Shown here: piece after piece, positions 8,925 to 17,399 of the stretch
Position numbering within the stretch: the first letter of the stretch is position 1
Layout: each line of letters begins with the position of its first letter
From: Glaciimonas sp.
GTDB lineage: Bacteria > Pseudomonadota > Gammaproteobacteria > Burkholderiales > Burkholderiaceae
DNA length: 18,569 nucleotides
NCBI GenBank assembly: GCA_014377145.1
Contig: JACMQE010000053.1
Coordinates: 1 to 18,569, forward strand
Direction: 5' to 3'
Program-made: the position numbers and the translations under genes
Notes under the pieces: model-generated
What the model was told of the DNA's origin: nothing
Database searches by the model: none
What the model saw: the letters and a program-made list of their open reading frames with translations, nothing else

Positions 8925-11573
8925 TTACGCACTTTTGCTTTTCGCTAATATACGCTTGACCGCTGTTTTTTTAACAGCAGGCTTCTTAACAACCGCTTTC
9001 TTTACAATGGCTTTGACCACAGCACTGGTCATTGCGTCACCTTCTGCGTCATCCTCGAAAGCAACGGCTTTAGTCTTGCCTTTAGCAGCTGCTTTAGCTT
9101 TACGCTCTTCAAACTCAAAGCTGACCTTGCCATCTTTGGCTTTGACTAAAAAGGCTTTAAAGGGCCGACGAGTGCGCTGTGAGATAAAACCAGGTAGCAA
9201 ATCGGTCTTGCCGTCATTCAATAATTTCACCATTTGTTCGGGCAAGATTTCTTGTTGCAAAATAATTCGGCCACTGCGAAAATCACATTCTTTTGGCTTG
9301 ACGACGGTCTTCTCGCACACGAAAGCTAAACCCATTTCGTACACGCCATTACCGCATTTTGGACACGGGCCCACGGGTATCTGGCCGGTAAAATCAATGC
9401 CCTCACCGTTCTCGCCTTCTTCGTCATTTTGACCAAAGTCGAATTCCAGTTTGAAATTCTTGATTTCTTCATCATGGCTGATTTTCAGGATCGCAGCAAA
9501 TGGGCGTCCCATCTTGGAGCGAAAACCTTGCAATGGGCCGATAGTCCGGGTAGTCAGCAATTCTTCTACTTCAAGAATTTCAAACTGGCGGCTACCTGGG
9601 GTTTTACTCATCGAGAATTCGCATTTTGTACAGGCGAAACGGCGATAATTTTCTTTGACTACCGCGCCACAATTTGGACACGGTGCGATCAGCATCGCAT
9701 ATTCGCCGGGAATCGTGTCGTTGTCGTATTCCTTGGCACGCTTGACGATAGTCTGCGTCATTTGGACAATTTCGCGCATGAATTCTTCACGTGTGATCTG
9801 ACCTTTCTCCATCAAGGACAGTTTGTGTTCCCACTCACCTGTCAACTCAGGTTCGGTCAATTCATCCACACCCAAGCCGTGCAACAGCGTCATTAATTGA
9901 AATGCTTTAGCTGTCGGTGTCAATTCGCGGCCTTCGCGGAACATATAACGCTCGAAGATCAATCCTTCAATCGTTGCTGCGCGCGTTGCTGGCGTACCAA
10001 GACCTTTACCGGCCATTGCTTCTCGCAAATCGCCATCGTCTACCAGCTTGCCTGCACCTTCCATCGCCGACAGCAGCGTGGCTTCGGTATAGCGTGCTGG
10101 TGGTTTGGTGACTAAATCATTAGCGGTGACTTTTTCAGTCTTTACCTTCTCGTCTTTGGCGACGGCGACTAGCGAACCATTGTTCTCAGGATCTTTCTCG
10201 TCGGCAGCTTCTTTGCCATAAATTGCCAGCCAGCCCGGATTAATCATGACCTTACCTCCCGTCTTGAACTGATGTCCGGAAACTTCCGTAAAGCGCGTCG
10301 TGACCTGAAACTCGGCGGCAGGGAAAAACACAGCCAAAAAGCGACGCGTCACGAGGTCATACAATTTTTGCTCTGGCTCAGACAGAGTTTTTGGCGCCTG
10401 CAGAGTCGGGATGATCGCAAAGTGATCACTGATCTTGCTGTTGTCAAAAATTCGCTTGTTGGGCTTGAGCCAGCCCTTGTTAAGAATTTGCGCTGCGAAC
10501 TGCTGATAATTATTATTTTCAGAGACGGTTTCCAGGGTTTGCTTGACCGTGCTCAGATAATCTTCCGGCAAATGGCGCGAATCAGTACGCGGATACGTGA
10601 GCACTTTGTGCTTCTCGTACAAAGCCTGTGCCAGACCGAGGGTATTTTTGGCGGAGAAACCGAAGCGCGAGTTAGCCTCACGTTGCAAGCTGGTCAGATC
10701 GAACAGACCCGGCGCCATTGAGGTAGTCGGTTTAGATTCTTCGGCGACGTTACCTAGTTTGTTGCGACATGCGGCAACGATTGATTCAGCAGCAGCTAGA
10801 CTCCACAGACGTTCGGCGCGCTTCTCAGCATCGTTTTCGACTTTTTTGTGGTTCGCATCTAGCCAGCGGCCTTCATAGATACCGGCGGCGCAGATAAATT
10901 CGGCACGTACTTCCCAGAAATCACGGGGGACGAATTTCTTTATTTTTTCTTCACGCTCAACCACAATTGATAACGTTGGTGTTTGCACACGGCCGACTGT
11001 GGTGAGATAAAATCCGCCTTCTTTCGAATTAAATGCGGTCATCGCGCGGGTACCATTGATACCGATCAACCAATCCGCTTCACTACGACAACGCGCCGCA
11101 TCGGCCAAGGGCAGCATGTCTTCATCGGCACGTAAATTGGCAAAACCGTCGCGAATCGCGCCAGGCGTCATCGATTGCAACCAGAGGCGCTTTACCGGCT
11201 GTTTGGCTTTTGCATGTTGCGCGATCAGGCGGAAAATCAGTTCGCCCTCACGCCCGGCATCGCAGGCATTGATCAACGCGGTGACGTCTTTGCGTTTGAT
11301 CAGTTTGTTGAGTACTTTTAGACGTGCCTCGGTCTTGGCAATCGGATTCAACGCGAAGTACGGCGGAATCATGGGCAAATGGGTGAACGTCCATTTACCG
11401 CGCTTGACATCAAATTCTTCTGGAACAGCGATTTCCAACAGATGGCCGACGACCGATGACAACACGTATTCATCGGATTCAAAGTACTCATCGTGCTTGG
11501 TGAAGCCACCAAGGGTCTTCGCGATATCGTTCGCGACAGAAGGTTTCTCGGCGATGATGAGGATCTTGCTCAT
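8925..11573 (-). CDS. topB: DNA topoisomerase III
   Basis: Type IA topoisomerase that decatenates and relaxes DNA through a tyrosine-DNA intermediate. The 882-aa product is complete. The Toprim domain starts MSKILIIAEKPSVANDI with the metal-binding ACDAGREGE at residues 103-111. The active-site Tyr327 sits in LTYPRTDSRHL. Later come GLGTPATRAATIEGLI (524-539) and LTGEWEHKLSLMEKGQI (577-593). Two zinc-finger-like cysteine sets follow (C632/C635/C648/C651 and C737/C740/C753/C763), then a Lys/Ala-rich basic tail from about residue 825 that probably contacts DNA. It is longer than E. coli TopB (about 650 aa), as in Burkholderiales forms with extra C-terminal domains. The reading frame is clean over 2.6 kb. 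The ATG at 11573 has only a weak GAGA upstream. Confidence 0.97.
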   Translation of the reverse strand: MSKILIIAEKPSVANDIAKTLGGFTKHDEYFESDEYVLSSVVGHLLEIAVPEEFDVKRGKWTFTHLPMIPPYFALNPIAKTEARLKVLNKLIKRKDVTALINACDAGREGELIFRLIAQHAKAKQPVKRLWLQSMTPGAIRDGFANLRADEDMLPLADAARCRSEADWLIGINGTRAMTAFNSKEGGFYLTTVGRVQTPTLSIVVEREEKIKKFVPRDFWEVRAEFICAAGIYEGRWLDANHKKVENDAEKRAERLWSLAAAESIVAACRNKLGNVAEESKPTTSMAPGLFDLTSLQREANSRFGFSAKNTLGLAQALYEKHKVLTYPRTDSRHLPEDYLSTVKQTLETVSENNNYQQFAAQILNKGWLKPNKRIFDNSKISDHFAIIPTLQAPKTLSEPEQKLYDLVTRRFLAVFFPAAEFQVTTRFTEVSGHQFKTGGKVMINPGWLAIYGKEAADEKDPENNGSLVAVAKDEKVKTEKVTANDLVTKPPARYTEATLLSAMEGAGKLVDDGDLREAMAGKGLGTPATRAATIEGLIFERYMFREGRELTPTAKAFQLMTLLHGLGVDELTEPELTGEWEHKLSLMEKGQITREEFMREIVQMTQTIVKRAKEYDNDTIPGEYAMLIAPCPNCGAVVKENYRRFACTKCEFSMSKTPGSRQFEILEVEELLTTRTIGPLQGFRSKMGRPFAAILKISHDEEIKNFKLEFDFGQNDEEGENGEGIDFTGQIPVGPCPKCGNGVYEMGLAFVCEKTVVKPKECDFRSGRIILQQEILPEQMVKLLNDGKTDLLPGFISQRTRRPFKAFLVKAKDGKVSFEFEERKAKAAAKGKTKAVAFEDDAEGDAMTSAVVKAIVKKAVVKKPAVKKTAVKRILAKSKSA

Positions 11574-11954
11574 AAATATGGTCTCGGAAGTGGCGCGCTT
11601 TCCATAGAAAGTTAGCGCATTTTTTCAGCTAAATGCTCGAATGTTTATTAACTTTGATATTCTGCCGGGTATGCATTACCTATCCGCTACACATCATAAT
11701 CGCGCTATCGGTGCAAAAATTGAGATGCAAATCAGACTTTATCGACGACTAGCGAAGATGTTGCCAAATAACTACTTTATCGTAATATAACAGGCAGCAT
11801 TACAATCAGCACCGGGCCGTATTGTATACGGCAGTGAATAAGCAGCCAATGATAAGCGGGTTGTTGGGAATATCGCAAGCGTGGCAAACATTACCATCGC
11901 TCGTAGCTATTGTTCCTAGGGTGCAGAGGGTAAGAAGAAACCTAATTTTCCGGT
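11574..11954. other. Intergenic region upstream of topB
   Basis: These 381 bp between smg and topB hold no gene I can support. A weak stem with a following T-run (about 11600-11626) reads as a plus-strand terminator but serves no visible plus-strand gene. The length suggests that topB has its own promoter or that a gene has eroded away here. I cannot point to a convincing -35/-10 pair. Confidence 0.4.
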
Positions 11955-12434
11955 TTAATGCAACAGCCGCGGTTCCGGCTCTTCGTCGTCATCGAGAAAA
12001 AGCTCATCAAACATCAACCCGTCCGGTTCTTTACCCTGGCTCCAAAGTACCATCAGCACGATCACTTTCAACTTATCCAGCGATACGGGGGATTCGCTAA
12101 CAGCCAGAGCACGCTCTATGACAATTTCGCGCTGTACCGGATTAAGCATTTTTGCCGACTCTAAAAACTGAATGAACCCAATCGCGGCATTGCCAAGTAC
12201 ATCCATTTCTTGTGGCGCGTAAATGCGTATGCAAAACGAAAATGCCGTTTGTTGGGGATAACGGTCAGCATAGGAGTGATTGGTTAATGCCAGATCGGTT
12301 AACCATCCGAGGGCTTTGGAGATTTCGTTCTCTTCAAAACCGAGTGCCGACAGCTTCTTAACCAAGGCCTCAGATTCAGGACAGGCATCAGGTCGGTAAT
12401 ATGTTTCGTAAAGGTAAACTAGGACTTCAAACAT
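11955..12434 (-). CDS. smg: Smg family protein (DUF494)
   Basis: 159-aa Smg/DUF494 protein of unknown biochemical role, usually found next to dprA and topA/topB in proteobacteria. It is intact from [20 protein letters not shown] to [12 protein letters not shown]. Typical family features are the N-terminal [10 protein letters not shown] start, the central RIYAPQE motif, [15 protein letters not shown] [13 protein letters not shown], and [15 protein letters not shown], followed by an acidic tail. The length matches the family (about 155-160 aa). It has no signal peptide or membrane segment and is probably cytoplasmic. Neighbour dprA upstream is dead, so smg is kept independently of it. No strong ribosome-binding site is visible before the ATG at 12434. 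Confidence 0.93.
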   Translation of the reverse strand: MFEVLVYLYETYYRPDACPESEALVKKLSALGFEENEISKALGWLTDLALTNHSYADRYPQQTAFSFCIRIYAPQEMDVLGNAAIGFIQFLESAKMLNPVQREIVIERALAVSESPVSLDKLKVIVLMVLWSQGKEPDGLMFDELFLDDDEEPEPRLLH

Positions 12435-12648
12435 GGTTTTACTGTAAAGCTAAGATTGGACTAAGACAAGTTGCTAAAAGCGTACAAAAAATCTACCGTA
12501 GAATGCCCCCTTAAAACGCAACACGATACTTGCACCAAGGCTGATAAATCAAACTACCGCAACATTACCGTCTATAAGGTGGTTGAGCTGAATTACATTT
12601 TTTAACACTTGATTTACACAAGTATCGCAGGATTTATTAAATACCGCT

Positions 12649-12684
12649 AAAAATGTCATAAAAACATTAATTAATGACATTTTT
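12649..12684. terminator. AT-rich hairpin between dprA and smg, possible terminator
   Basis: A perfect 11-bp inverted repeat (aaaaatgtcat at 12649-12659, atgacattttt at 12674-12684) has a 14-nt AT-rich loop and ends in five T on either strand. It lies about 25 bp beyond the dprA ancestral stop and 215 bp before smg. The low GC content of the stem makes terminator activity uncertain. The remaining 274-bp gap shows nothing else. Confidence 0.45.
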
Positions 12685-12708
12685 CGGTGCATTAAATTTG
12701 TCAGTCAG

Positions 12709-13897
12709 TTACGCCAACCATCGATAAATACCCCCCGGTAGCATCTCTACCAAGCCCCTCTAGCTCCAACGTTAACAATTACGCATAAAGACCGCGATAT
12801 CGATACCACCGCGCGCTGCAAGCATATCCAGGCTAGCGGGATCGAATCCAAGCGGCTGCAAGTAATCGGTCTCTTTGATTGCCTATCCCATTGTCAATAC
12901 ACGTCGGGATCGATGCTTTCACCCTGAACTCGGTTGGTTCGGTTGCATTAGAAGGGATGTTGGCTAACCGCATCTGACGGTTCCGCGGTGCCATTCCCTC
13001 TAAAATATCCTTTGCCGACTCAACTAATTTAGCGCCTTGTTTAATCAGCTGGTGACAACCTTTGGATAGCGGCGAATGGATCGAACCAGGAACCACAAAG
13101 ACGTCTCTGCCCTACTCCACTCCCATTCGGGCAGTAATCAATGAGCCAGAATGGGCTACAGCTTCTAATACCAGCACGCCCCAAGACAAACCGGAGATAA
13201 TCCGATTACGACGTGGAAAGTTAGCCGCAATGCCGGACATTCCGAGCGGGTGCTCACTAACGATGCAACCGACCTCAGCGATCTGATACGCCAAATCATG
13301 GTTATGTGCTGGATAAACGATATCCGCCCCTGTGCCGATCACCGTAACAGTGCTACCTCCCCCATCGGCATTGTTCACCAGACTTTGCAATGCACCACGA
13401 TGAGCTTGCGCTATCGATACCGAGGGCTAAACCCAGGCATAACTGTCAGATCGCAATGGCTAAGTGCCTCCGAATGGCTAAGTGCTTCCGAAAACCGGTC
13501 TGCGTTGGCATTGTCCTGTGCCGTTGCGTTGCGGCTGCCAACCATGGCCAAAGAGGATCTACTTAGCAATTCGAACCGGCCCATGACATATAGCAGCGGC
13601 GGATCAGCAATATTCAATAACGTTGAAGGATAATCATCATCCGCTAGTGTTAGAATGGGATGACCCGCTTGCTACGCCCATGCCGATGCGCAATCAAGGC
13701 GTTTTATAGTCAAATCCGATAGAGGTTGCCACCAACGCTAGTGCGATGTTATTCAAGACCATACTTTGAAGAGCGGCCAACGAACTAGCAAAAATATTGA
13801 TGGGAAGACCGAAGGCGCTCAGCATTAGACGGCCAATCCCGGGACCGATGCCAGTAGTTTGTTCCAGCCTCAACCAGTTTGCCAGATCGATCTGCAA
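12709..13897 (-). pseudogene. dprA: DNA processing protein DprA pseudogene
   Basis: DprA loads RecA onto incoming single-stranded DNA during natural transformation. Readable blocks: LANWLRLEQTTGIGPGIGRL (SAM-like N-terminus), IADPPLLYVMGR, LAMVGSRNATAQ, the Rossmann-fold core VIGTGADIVYPAHNHDLAYQ and [40 protein letters not shown], and a winged-helix tail ending VEMLPGGIYRWLA with a TAA at 12709. Lesions: a frame change near 13690, a TAG near 13670, a frameshift around 13400 with loss of the GLALGIDAAAH-type segment, a TAG for Gln near 13115 ([11 protein letters not shown]), and frameshifts near 12880 and 12750. An 18-bp tandem duplication lies at 13456-13491. The start is uncertain; TTG at 13897 is only the first possible start before homology. 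Confidence 0.9.
13456..13491. repeat. 18-bp tandem duplication inside dprA
   Basis: Two adjacent 18-bp units (13456-13473 and 13474-13491) differ at one base and encode SEALSH twice in the same frame. DprA proteins normally have one copy of this ETLSH-like segment. It is an in-frame slippage duplication, and the single mismatch shows it is not brand new. Confidence 0.75.
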
Positions 13898-14012
13898 CGC
13901 ACACTGAATGTGTGACGGCGGACTGATCCAGGACTGGCCGGGTGGCGCAGCAGGCGCGCTCGTGAATGCGTTTTGTTAATGGATTAAGGTTGGGTTCTGG
14001 TGGTAGCACTTA

Positions 14013-15093
14013 TTAAGTTCTCTCTAGAGATCTGGCAATATCGCCGACCTCCACTCTATCGCGCACCTTCATGATCAGAGCATAGGAAATATACTTAAAT
14101 ATGCGGAAAATAAACAAGGTGCCGTATTGCTCATCTGGTATTTTGACAGCTGCTTTGGCATCTGAAGGATCGGCGGTGGTTTTGCCAAATCTGTATAACT
14201 GAAGCACGTCTCCGACCTCTATATTGTTTTCGGTGCCTGGATTAAGGGTGACAGTTCCATTCTGCCCTGCACTTTCGACGCCGCCATAAACTGACACGAT
14301 ACGGGCGTTCACCTCGGCTGCTGGGGGGTGCGGTACATATTTCAAAATCGGCGTAATCGGCAACGCAACCAGAAGGTCTCCTTTACCCATTTCTTCCTTT
14401 GCCTCAACTACCCGGAAAGTATTCGTTTCATTTTCTGCTTTAGCAGGGCGTTCCAATTTCAGGCTTTCCAGATACATCGCTTCCTTGGCAATCACCTCAC
14501 CGGTCACCGAGTCTTTCAGCTGCTTACCCGGACGAAAAATCTGAAATGACGTGCCACCATTGAAATTGCCACGCACATAAGCAAGATCGTTTCGTCCCAA
14601 ATTGACGTGACCCTCCTGTACCGCGACAATATGCAGCACACCGGTCAATTCGTCGTCTTCAATACTCAGCGGCTGTGACAAAAATGACCCGATTTGGTCA
14701 GCCGGAATCGCAGAGATTGCTTCCCGTCTCAGACCTTCTACCCAGATTTGCAGGGACAATTTAATAATATCAGGCGCGCCGCCGGTAGCTGAGGTGAGTC
14801 GCAATCTTTGCGCAAAAAGGTCAAAATAAACGATCTGTCCTGGATAAATCTAATGGAGATAACGAATTTGTTAGCGATTCATGCCCCACGCTTGCGGCCA
14901 ACATCAAGCATCCCGTAAGAAATGTCCAGAAATACGCCAAAGCGTATCGCCGCTCACAACCACATGCTGGTTCGGTGCATTCGACAAAAATGCACAGCGC
15001 GCCGTTGCTGTAACTTGCGCATAAGAGACTGGCGCAGCGCCAACGCTGGTCACAAAAGCGAGAAGGAGTTGCAGCTGTGCTAAACTTTTTCAT
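14013..15093 (-). pseudogene. LysM-domain (peptidoglycan-binding) protein pseudogene
   Basis: Conserved envelope protein with a signal peptide and an N-terminal LysM domain, usually found between def and dprA in Burkholderiales. The ATG at 15093 follows GGAA and gives MKKFSTAAT. After a frameshift the signal peptide continues (LLAFVTSVGAAPVSYAQ). The LysM domain follows (VVSGDTLWRISGHFL, then WPQAWGMNR and YPGQIVYFDL), carrying three stops in a single frame: TGA at 14904-14906, TAA at 14871-14873 and TAG at 14850-14852, of which the first and last replace Trp codons. The C-terminal 263 codons are open to the stop at 14013 (AISAIPADQIGSFLSQPLSI, VYGGVESAGQNGTVTLNPGT, VEVGDIARSLERT). Decay is thus concentrated in the export and LysM part. 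Function is inferred from the LysM fold only. Confidence 0.87.
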
Positions 15094-15233
15094 GTTGTTT
15101 CCGGTAAGTGTGGTGTTAAATTAGTGCAAAAAGTATGTCTAAAAATGTAAGTAACGAATAAACTGAACCTGCCTGATTCACTCGGAAACTGTCGGGCAAT
15201 GCGTTGGTAATGTAAATAATCTGGTAATTAAGT

Positions 15234-15260
15234 TTGACAATTAAATTCGACGCGTAAAAT
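15234..15260 (+). promoter_or_regulatory. Candidate sigma70 promoter for def
   Basis: TTGACA (15234-15239, full consensus) and TAAAAT (15255-15260, five of six) are separated by 15 bp, shorter than the usual 17. They lie about 120 bp upstream of the def ATG in the 288-bp gap that def shares with the divergent LysM gene. No other signal is clear in that gap. Confidence 0.45.
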
Positions 15261-15381
15261 GATCGCGTACATCCCAGCAATAGTCGCTAAAATACTTGCC
15301 AAATGACATCAAATTTTGTCCATAAATGCTGAAACTAGCAAGAGATGAACCATTTCCAAATCGTCTTTTTTCCAGAACCGT

Positions 15382-15912
15382 ATGTCCCTATTAAATATCC
15401 TGCGTTACCCTAATTCTCGCCTGCATAAAATTGCGAAGCCGGTGACTGTTTTTGATGACCGTCTGAAGCGATTGATTGCTGACATGACCGAGACAATGTA
15501 CGAAGCGTCCGGCGTCGGTCTGGCCGCCTCGCAAGTCGACGTCCATGAACAATTGGTCGTCATCGACACTTCTGACACTGGGAGCGATTTACGGGTTTTT
15601 ATTAACCCGGAAACTCTCTGGGTAAGCGAAGAAAAACAAATATACGACGAAGGCTGCCTGTCGGTGCCCGGTGCATACGATGGCGTCGAACGCCCTACAC
15701 GCATCAAAGTTCGTGCATTCGATGCTAATGGGAAAGCGTTTGAAATCGCAGCCGAAGGCTTGCTGGCGGTCTGTATTCAGCACGAAATGGATCATTTAAA
15801 GGGCAAAGTGTTTGTCGAATACTTGTCGCCACTTAAACGCAACCGCATCAAAGCAAAAATGCTTAAAGAAGAACGCGAATTAAGGCAGGACAAAAAATAC
15901 GTTAACCGATAA
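15382..15912 (+). CDS. def: Peptide deformylase
   Basis: Metalloenzyme that removes the formyl group from N-terminal formyl-methionine of nascent proteins. The 176-aa product is complete with the three family motifs: [10 protein letters not shown] (motif 1, GxGxAAxQ; residues about 46-55), EGCLSVPG (motif 2, with the metal-binding Cys), and the zinc site QHEMDHLKG (HExDH). The start [20 protein letters not shown] and the basic C-terminus ending KKYVNR fit the betaproteobacterial type. No strong ribosome-binding site precedes the ATG at 15382. In related bacteria fmt, encoding the formyltransferase that makes the substrate, usually follows directly; here a terminator follows 62 bp after the stop and no fmt is present. 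Confidence 0.97.
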   Translation: MSLLNILRYPNSRLHKIAKPVTVFDDRLKRLIADMTETMYEASGVGLAASQVDVHEQLVVIDTSDTGSDLRVFINPETLWVSEEKQIYDEGCLSVPGAYDGVERPTRIKVRAFDANGKAFEIAAEGLLAVCIQHEMDHLKGKVFVEYLSPLKRNRIKAKMLKEERELRQDKKYVNR

Positions 15913-15973
15913 TGCCGACCCTATATACAGCACGAATAACACAGACAGTACTATATTGAATGCACCGACGAAT

Positions 15974-16010
15974 AAAAGGACCGCATTAGATGATTAATGC
16001 GGTCCTTTTT
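15974..16010 (+). terminator. Strong Rho-independent terminator after def
   Basis: A perfect 15-bp stem (arms 15974-15988 and 15995-16009; core ggaccgcatta) with a 6-nt loop is followed by T residues that extend the arm. It starts 62 bp after the def stop. The A-run on the left means it may also act on minus-strand transcripts arriving from the EamA side. Confidence 0.9.
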
Positions 16011-16025
16011 CCTCCCGGCTCGCGC

Positions 16026-16178
16026 TCAAGCCCAGTACGCTAATACCGAAAGAGATTTATGGCTATCAAGGCTTTCTTTAGTTATCTCGGCTTGATTCAT
16101 CTCGGCCAAGAACACTGCTTGACGCGTCATTTTAGCGTAACTTATCAAAGCTGTCCCCAAAAGAGTCCTTTGATTCAT
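16026..16178 (-). pseudogene. Possible IS5-family transposase N-terminal remnant
   Basis: A 50-codon frame from the ATG at 16178 to a TGA at 16026 begins MNQRTLLGTALISYAKMTRQ and continues AVFLAEMNQ. This resembles the N-terminus of IS5-group transposases (pattern TL...F..Y.KKTRR..FL.EM). Similarity stops after about 30 residues, just where the family has VPW-type residues, so the rest of the element is gone. A possible IS end lies upstream at 16231-16245. The region 16179-16324 holds nothing else I can name. Identification is by memory of the family pattern; the similarity is short. Confidence 0.35.
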
Positions 16179-16324
16179 CGCTTTTACCCATGTTTAGTTG
16201 CTTATACCTCGTTTAATCCTTGATGGGCGCTTAATCAGAGACACCCTAGGCAATATTGGCTTAACGCCGGTCTGTAGGCAAATGTTGCCCTCGGTAAACG
16301 AAGTGCGCGGTGGGATTAAATTCT

Positions 16325-17173
16325 TTACCGTCGCAACATGACAGCGTTGGAAAACAGAATAAGTACAATTCCGACAATTAAGTATTTGTTCCACTGGTAA
16401 TGCTCCAGTGAGGCAGAAGAAATCAGTGCGGCCAACGGAAATAGCAAGGTAGTAAAAGCTGCTTGCCCGGATCCAATTCGGCCTAGCAATTTGAGGTAAC
16501 CAACGGAGGCAATAGCTGAACCAAATATTGCCAGATAAAGCAAGCTGCTGATATGCCGAATGCTCCATTCGACACTGAGCTCTTGCCCACTAAAAAGTGT
16601 AGAAGAAATAGCAAGTCCGCCACCATACAGCATGCTCCAAGCTTTTGCTGGAATGATTGGGATACCTGCCGATTAAATTTTTGCCGAAAAGGTATTTCCA
16701 AATGAAAACGATAACGTGGCAACCAAACTCAAGGCGAATCCAATGGACAAGTCGCTGCCATATTCCGTTTGACGAATATCGGGCCAAAATATCAAGCCCA
16801 AACCTACTACCCCAATACAGGCAGCGGCAATTACTGAGGGCTTAACTCGCCGCTGGAGAAAAAAATAACTATTTAATAAATTAGAACTAACTGATAGGGC
16901 AAACACAACTGCCATCAAACCTGAAACCATAGAGGCTGATGCATATTAGAAAAAGATGAAGTTAAGGCAGTATTAGAGCAAGCCGATGAGCGCAAAAATC
17001 ACATGCGTCCGCCAGGAAAAATGGGGGTGATATTGGCACGGCACACACAAAATTAGCAGACAGATCGCTACGAATAGCATTGGAGAAACGGTACCTGCCT
17101 GCAATTTGGTAGCAATCCAGGTGCTGCCTCAGATTGCTACCACCACATTGAATAATGCCAAGTTTATAAACAT
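16325..17173 (-). pseudogene. EamA/DMT-family exporter pseudogene
   Basis: Ten-helix inner-membrane transporter of the drug/metabolite superfamily (EamA domains, RhtA/YdcZ-like), often an amino-acid or metabolite exporter. The ATG at 17173 gives MFINLALFNVVVAI, then TGA where family members have Trp, then GSTWIATKLQAGTV. Later blocks are SGLMAVVFALSVSSNLLNSY, CIGVVGLGLIFWPDI, and the second EamA repeat (YLAIFGSAIASVGYLKLLGR, LFPLAALISSASLEHYQWNK) ending SNAVMLRR at 16325. Lesions: the TGA, frame changes and a stop around 16950-17060, and TAA for probable CAA (Gln) at 16673. Its start is 5 nt after the tautomerase stop, so the two were co-transcribed. The substrate is unknown. Confidence 0.87.
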
Positions 17174-17178
17174 ACTTA

Positions 17179-17397
17179 TTATTTACCCTGGCTATATTCA
17201 GCTGGCTTGGCATCAGGGTCCGACCGTAATTTACCGCCAAAGGCCCAATGCTGCTTCGAGATTTCTTCTAGCATGACCCACACACCATCCCAATTACCGC
17301 CGCAACATTTCAGAAACACGTCCGTAAGCAATCTGACCAATGTCGCTTTTTGTTCGTCGCTGCGACCAGGGAACATCGAGACTGTAATTAAAGGCAT
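17179..17397 (-). CDS. 4-oxalocrotonate tautomerase family protein
   Basis: Small tautomerase-superfamily enzyme of 72 aa. After removal of Met it would expose the catalytic Pro1 (MPLITVSMFPGRSDEQKATL). The GRSDEQK helix start and the VMLEEISKQHWAFGG segment are typical. The Arg that is Arg39 in classical 4-oxalocrotonate tautomerase appears to be Trp here (DGVWVMLEE); some relatives vary at this position, so the substrate is not predictable. The ribosome-binding site AGAGGT precedes the ATG at 17397 at good spacing. It lies between a dead aminotransferase and a dead EamA exporter and is the only intact member of that cluster. It is probably cytoplasmic and hexameric, as in the family. Confidence 0.85.
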   Translation of the reverse strand: MPLITVSMFPGRSDEQKATLVRLLTDVFLKCCGGNWDGVWVMLEEISKQHWAFGGKLRSDPDAKPAEYSQGK

Positions 17398-17399
17398 GG

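Noticed and set aside
8935..11607. Long plus-strand frames opposite topB (for example 9429-9896, 10272-10721, 11056-11607)
   Set aside because: They are antisense shadows of a strongly coding gene, with no recognisable domains and no ribosome-binding sites.
11596..11630. Hairpin with T-run upstream of topB as a terminator
   Set aside because: The stem is short and bulged and there is no plus-strand gene upstream for it to terminate.
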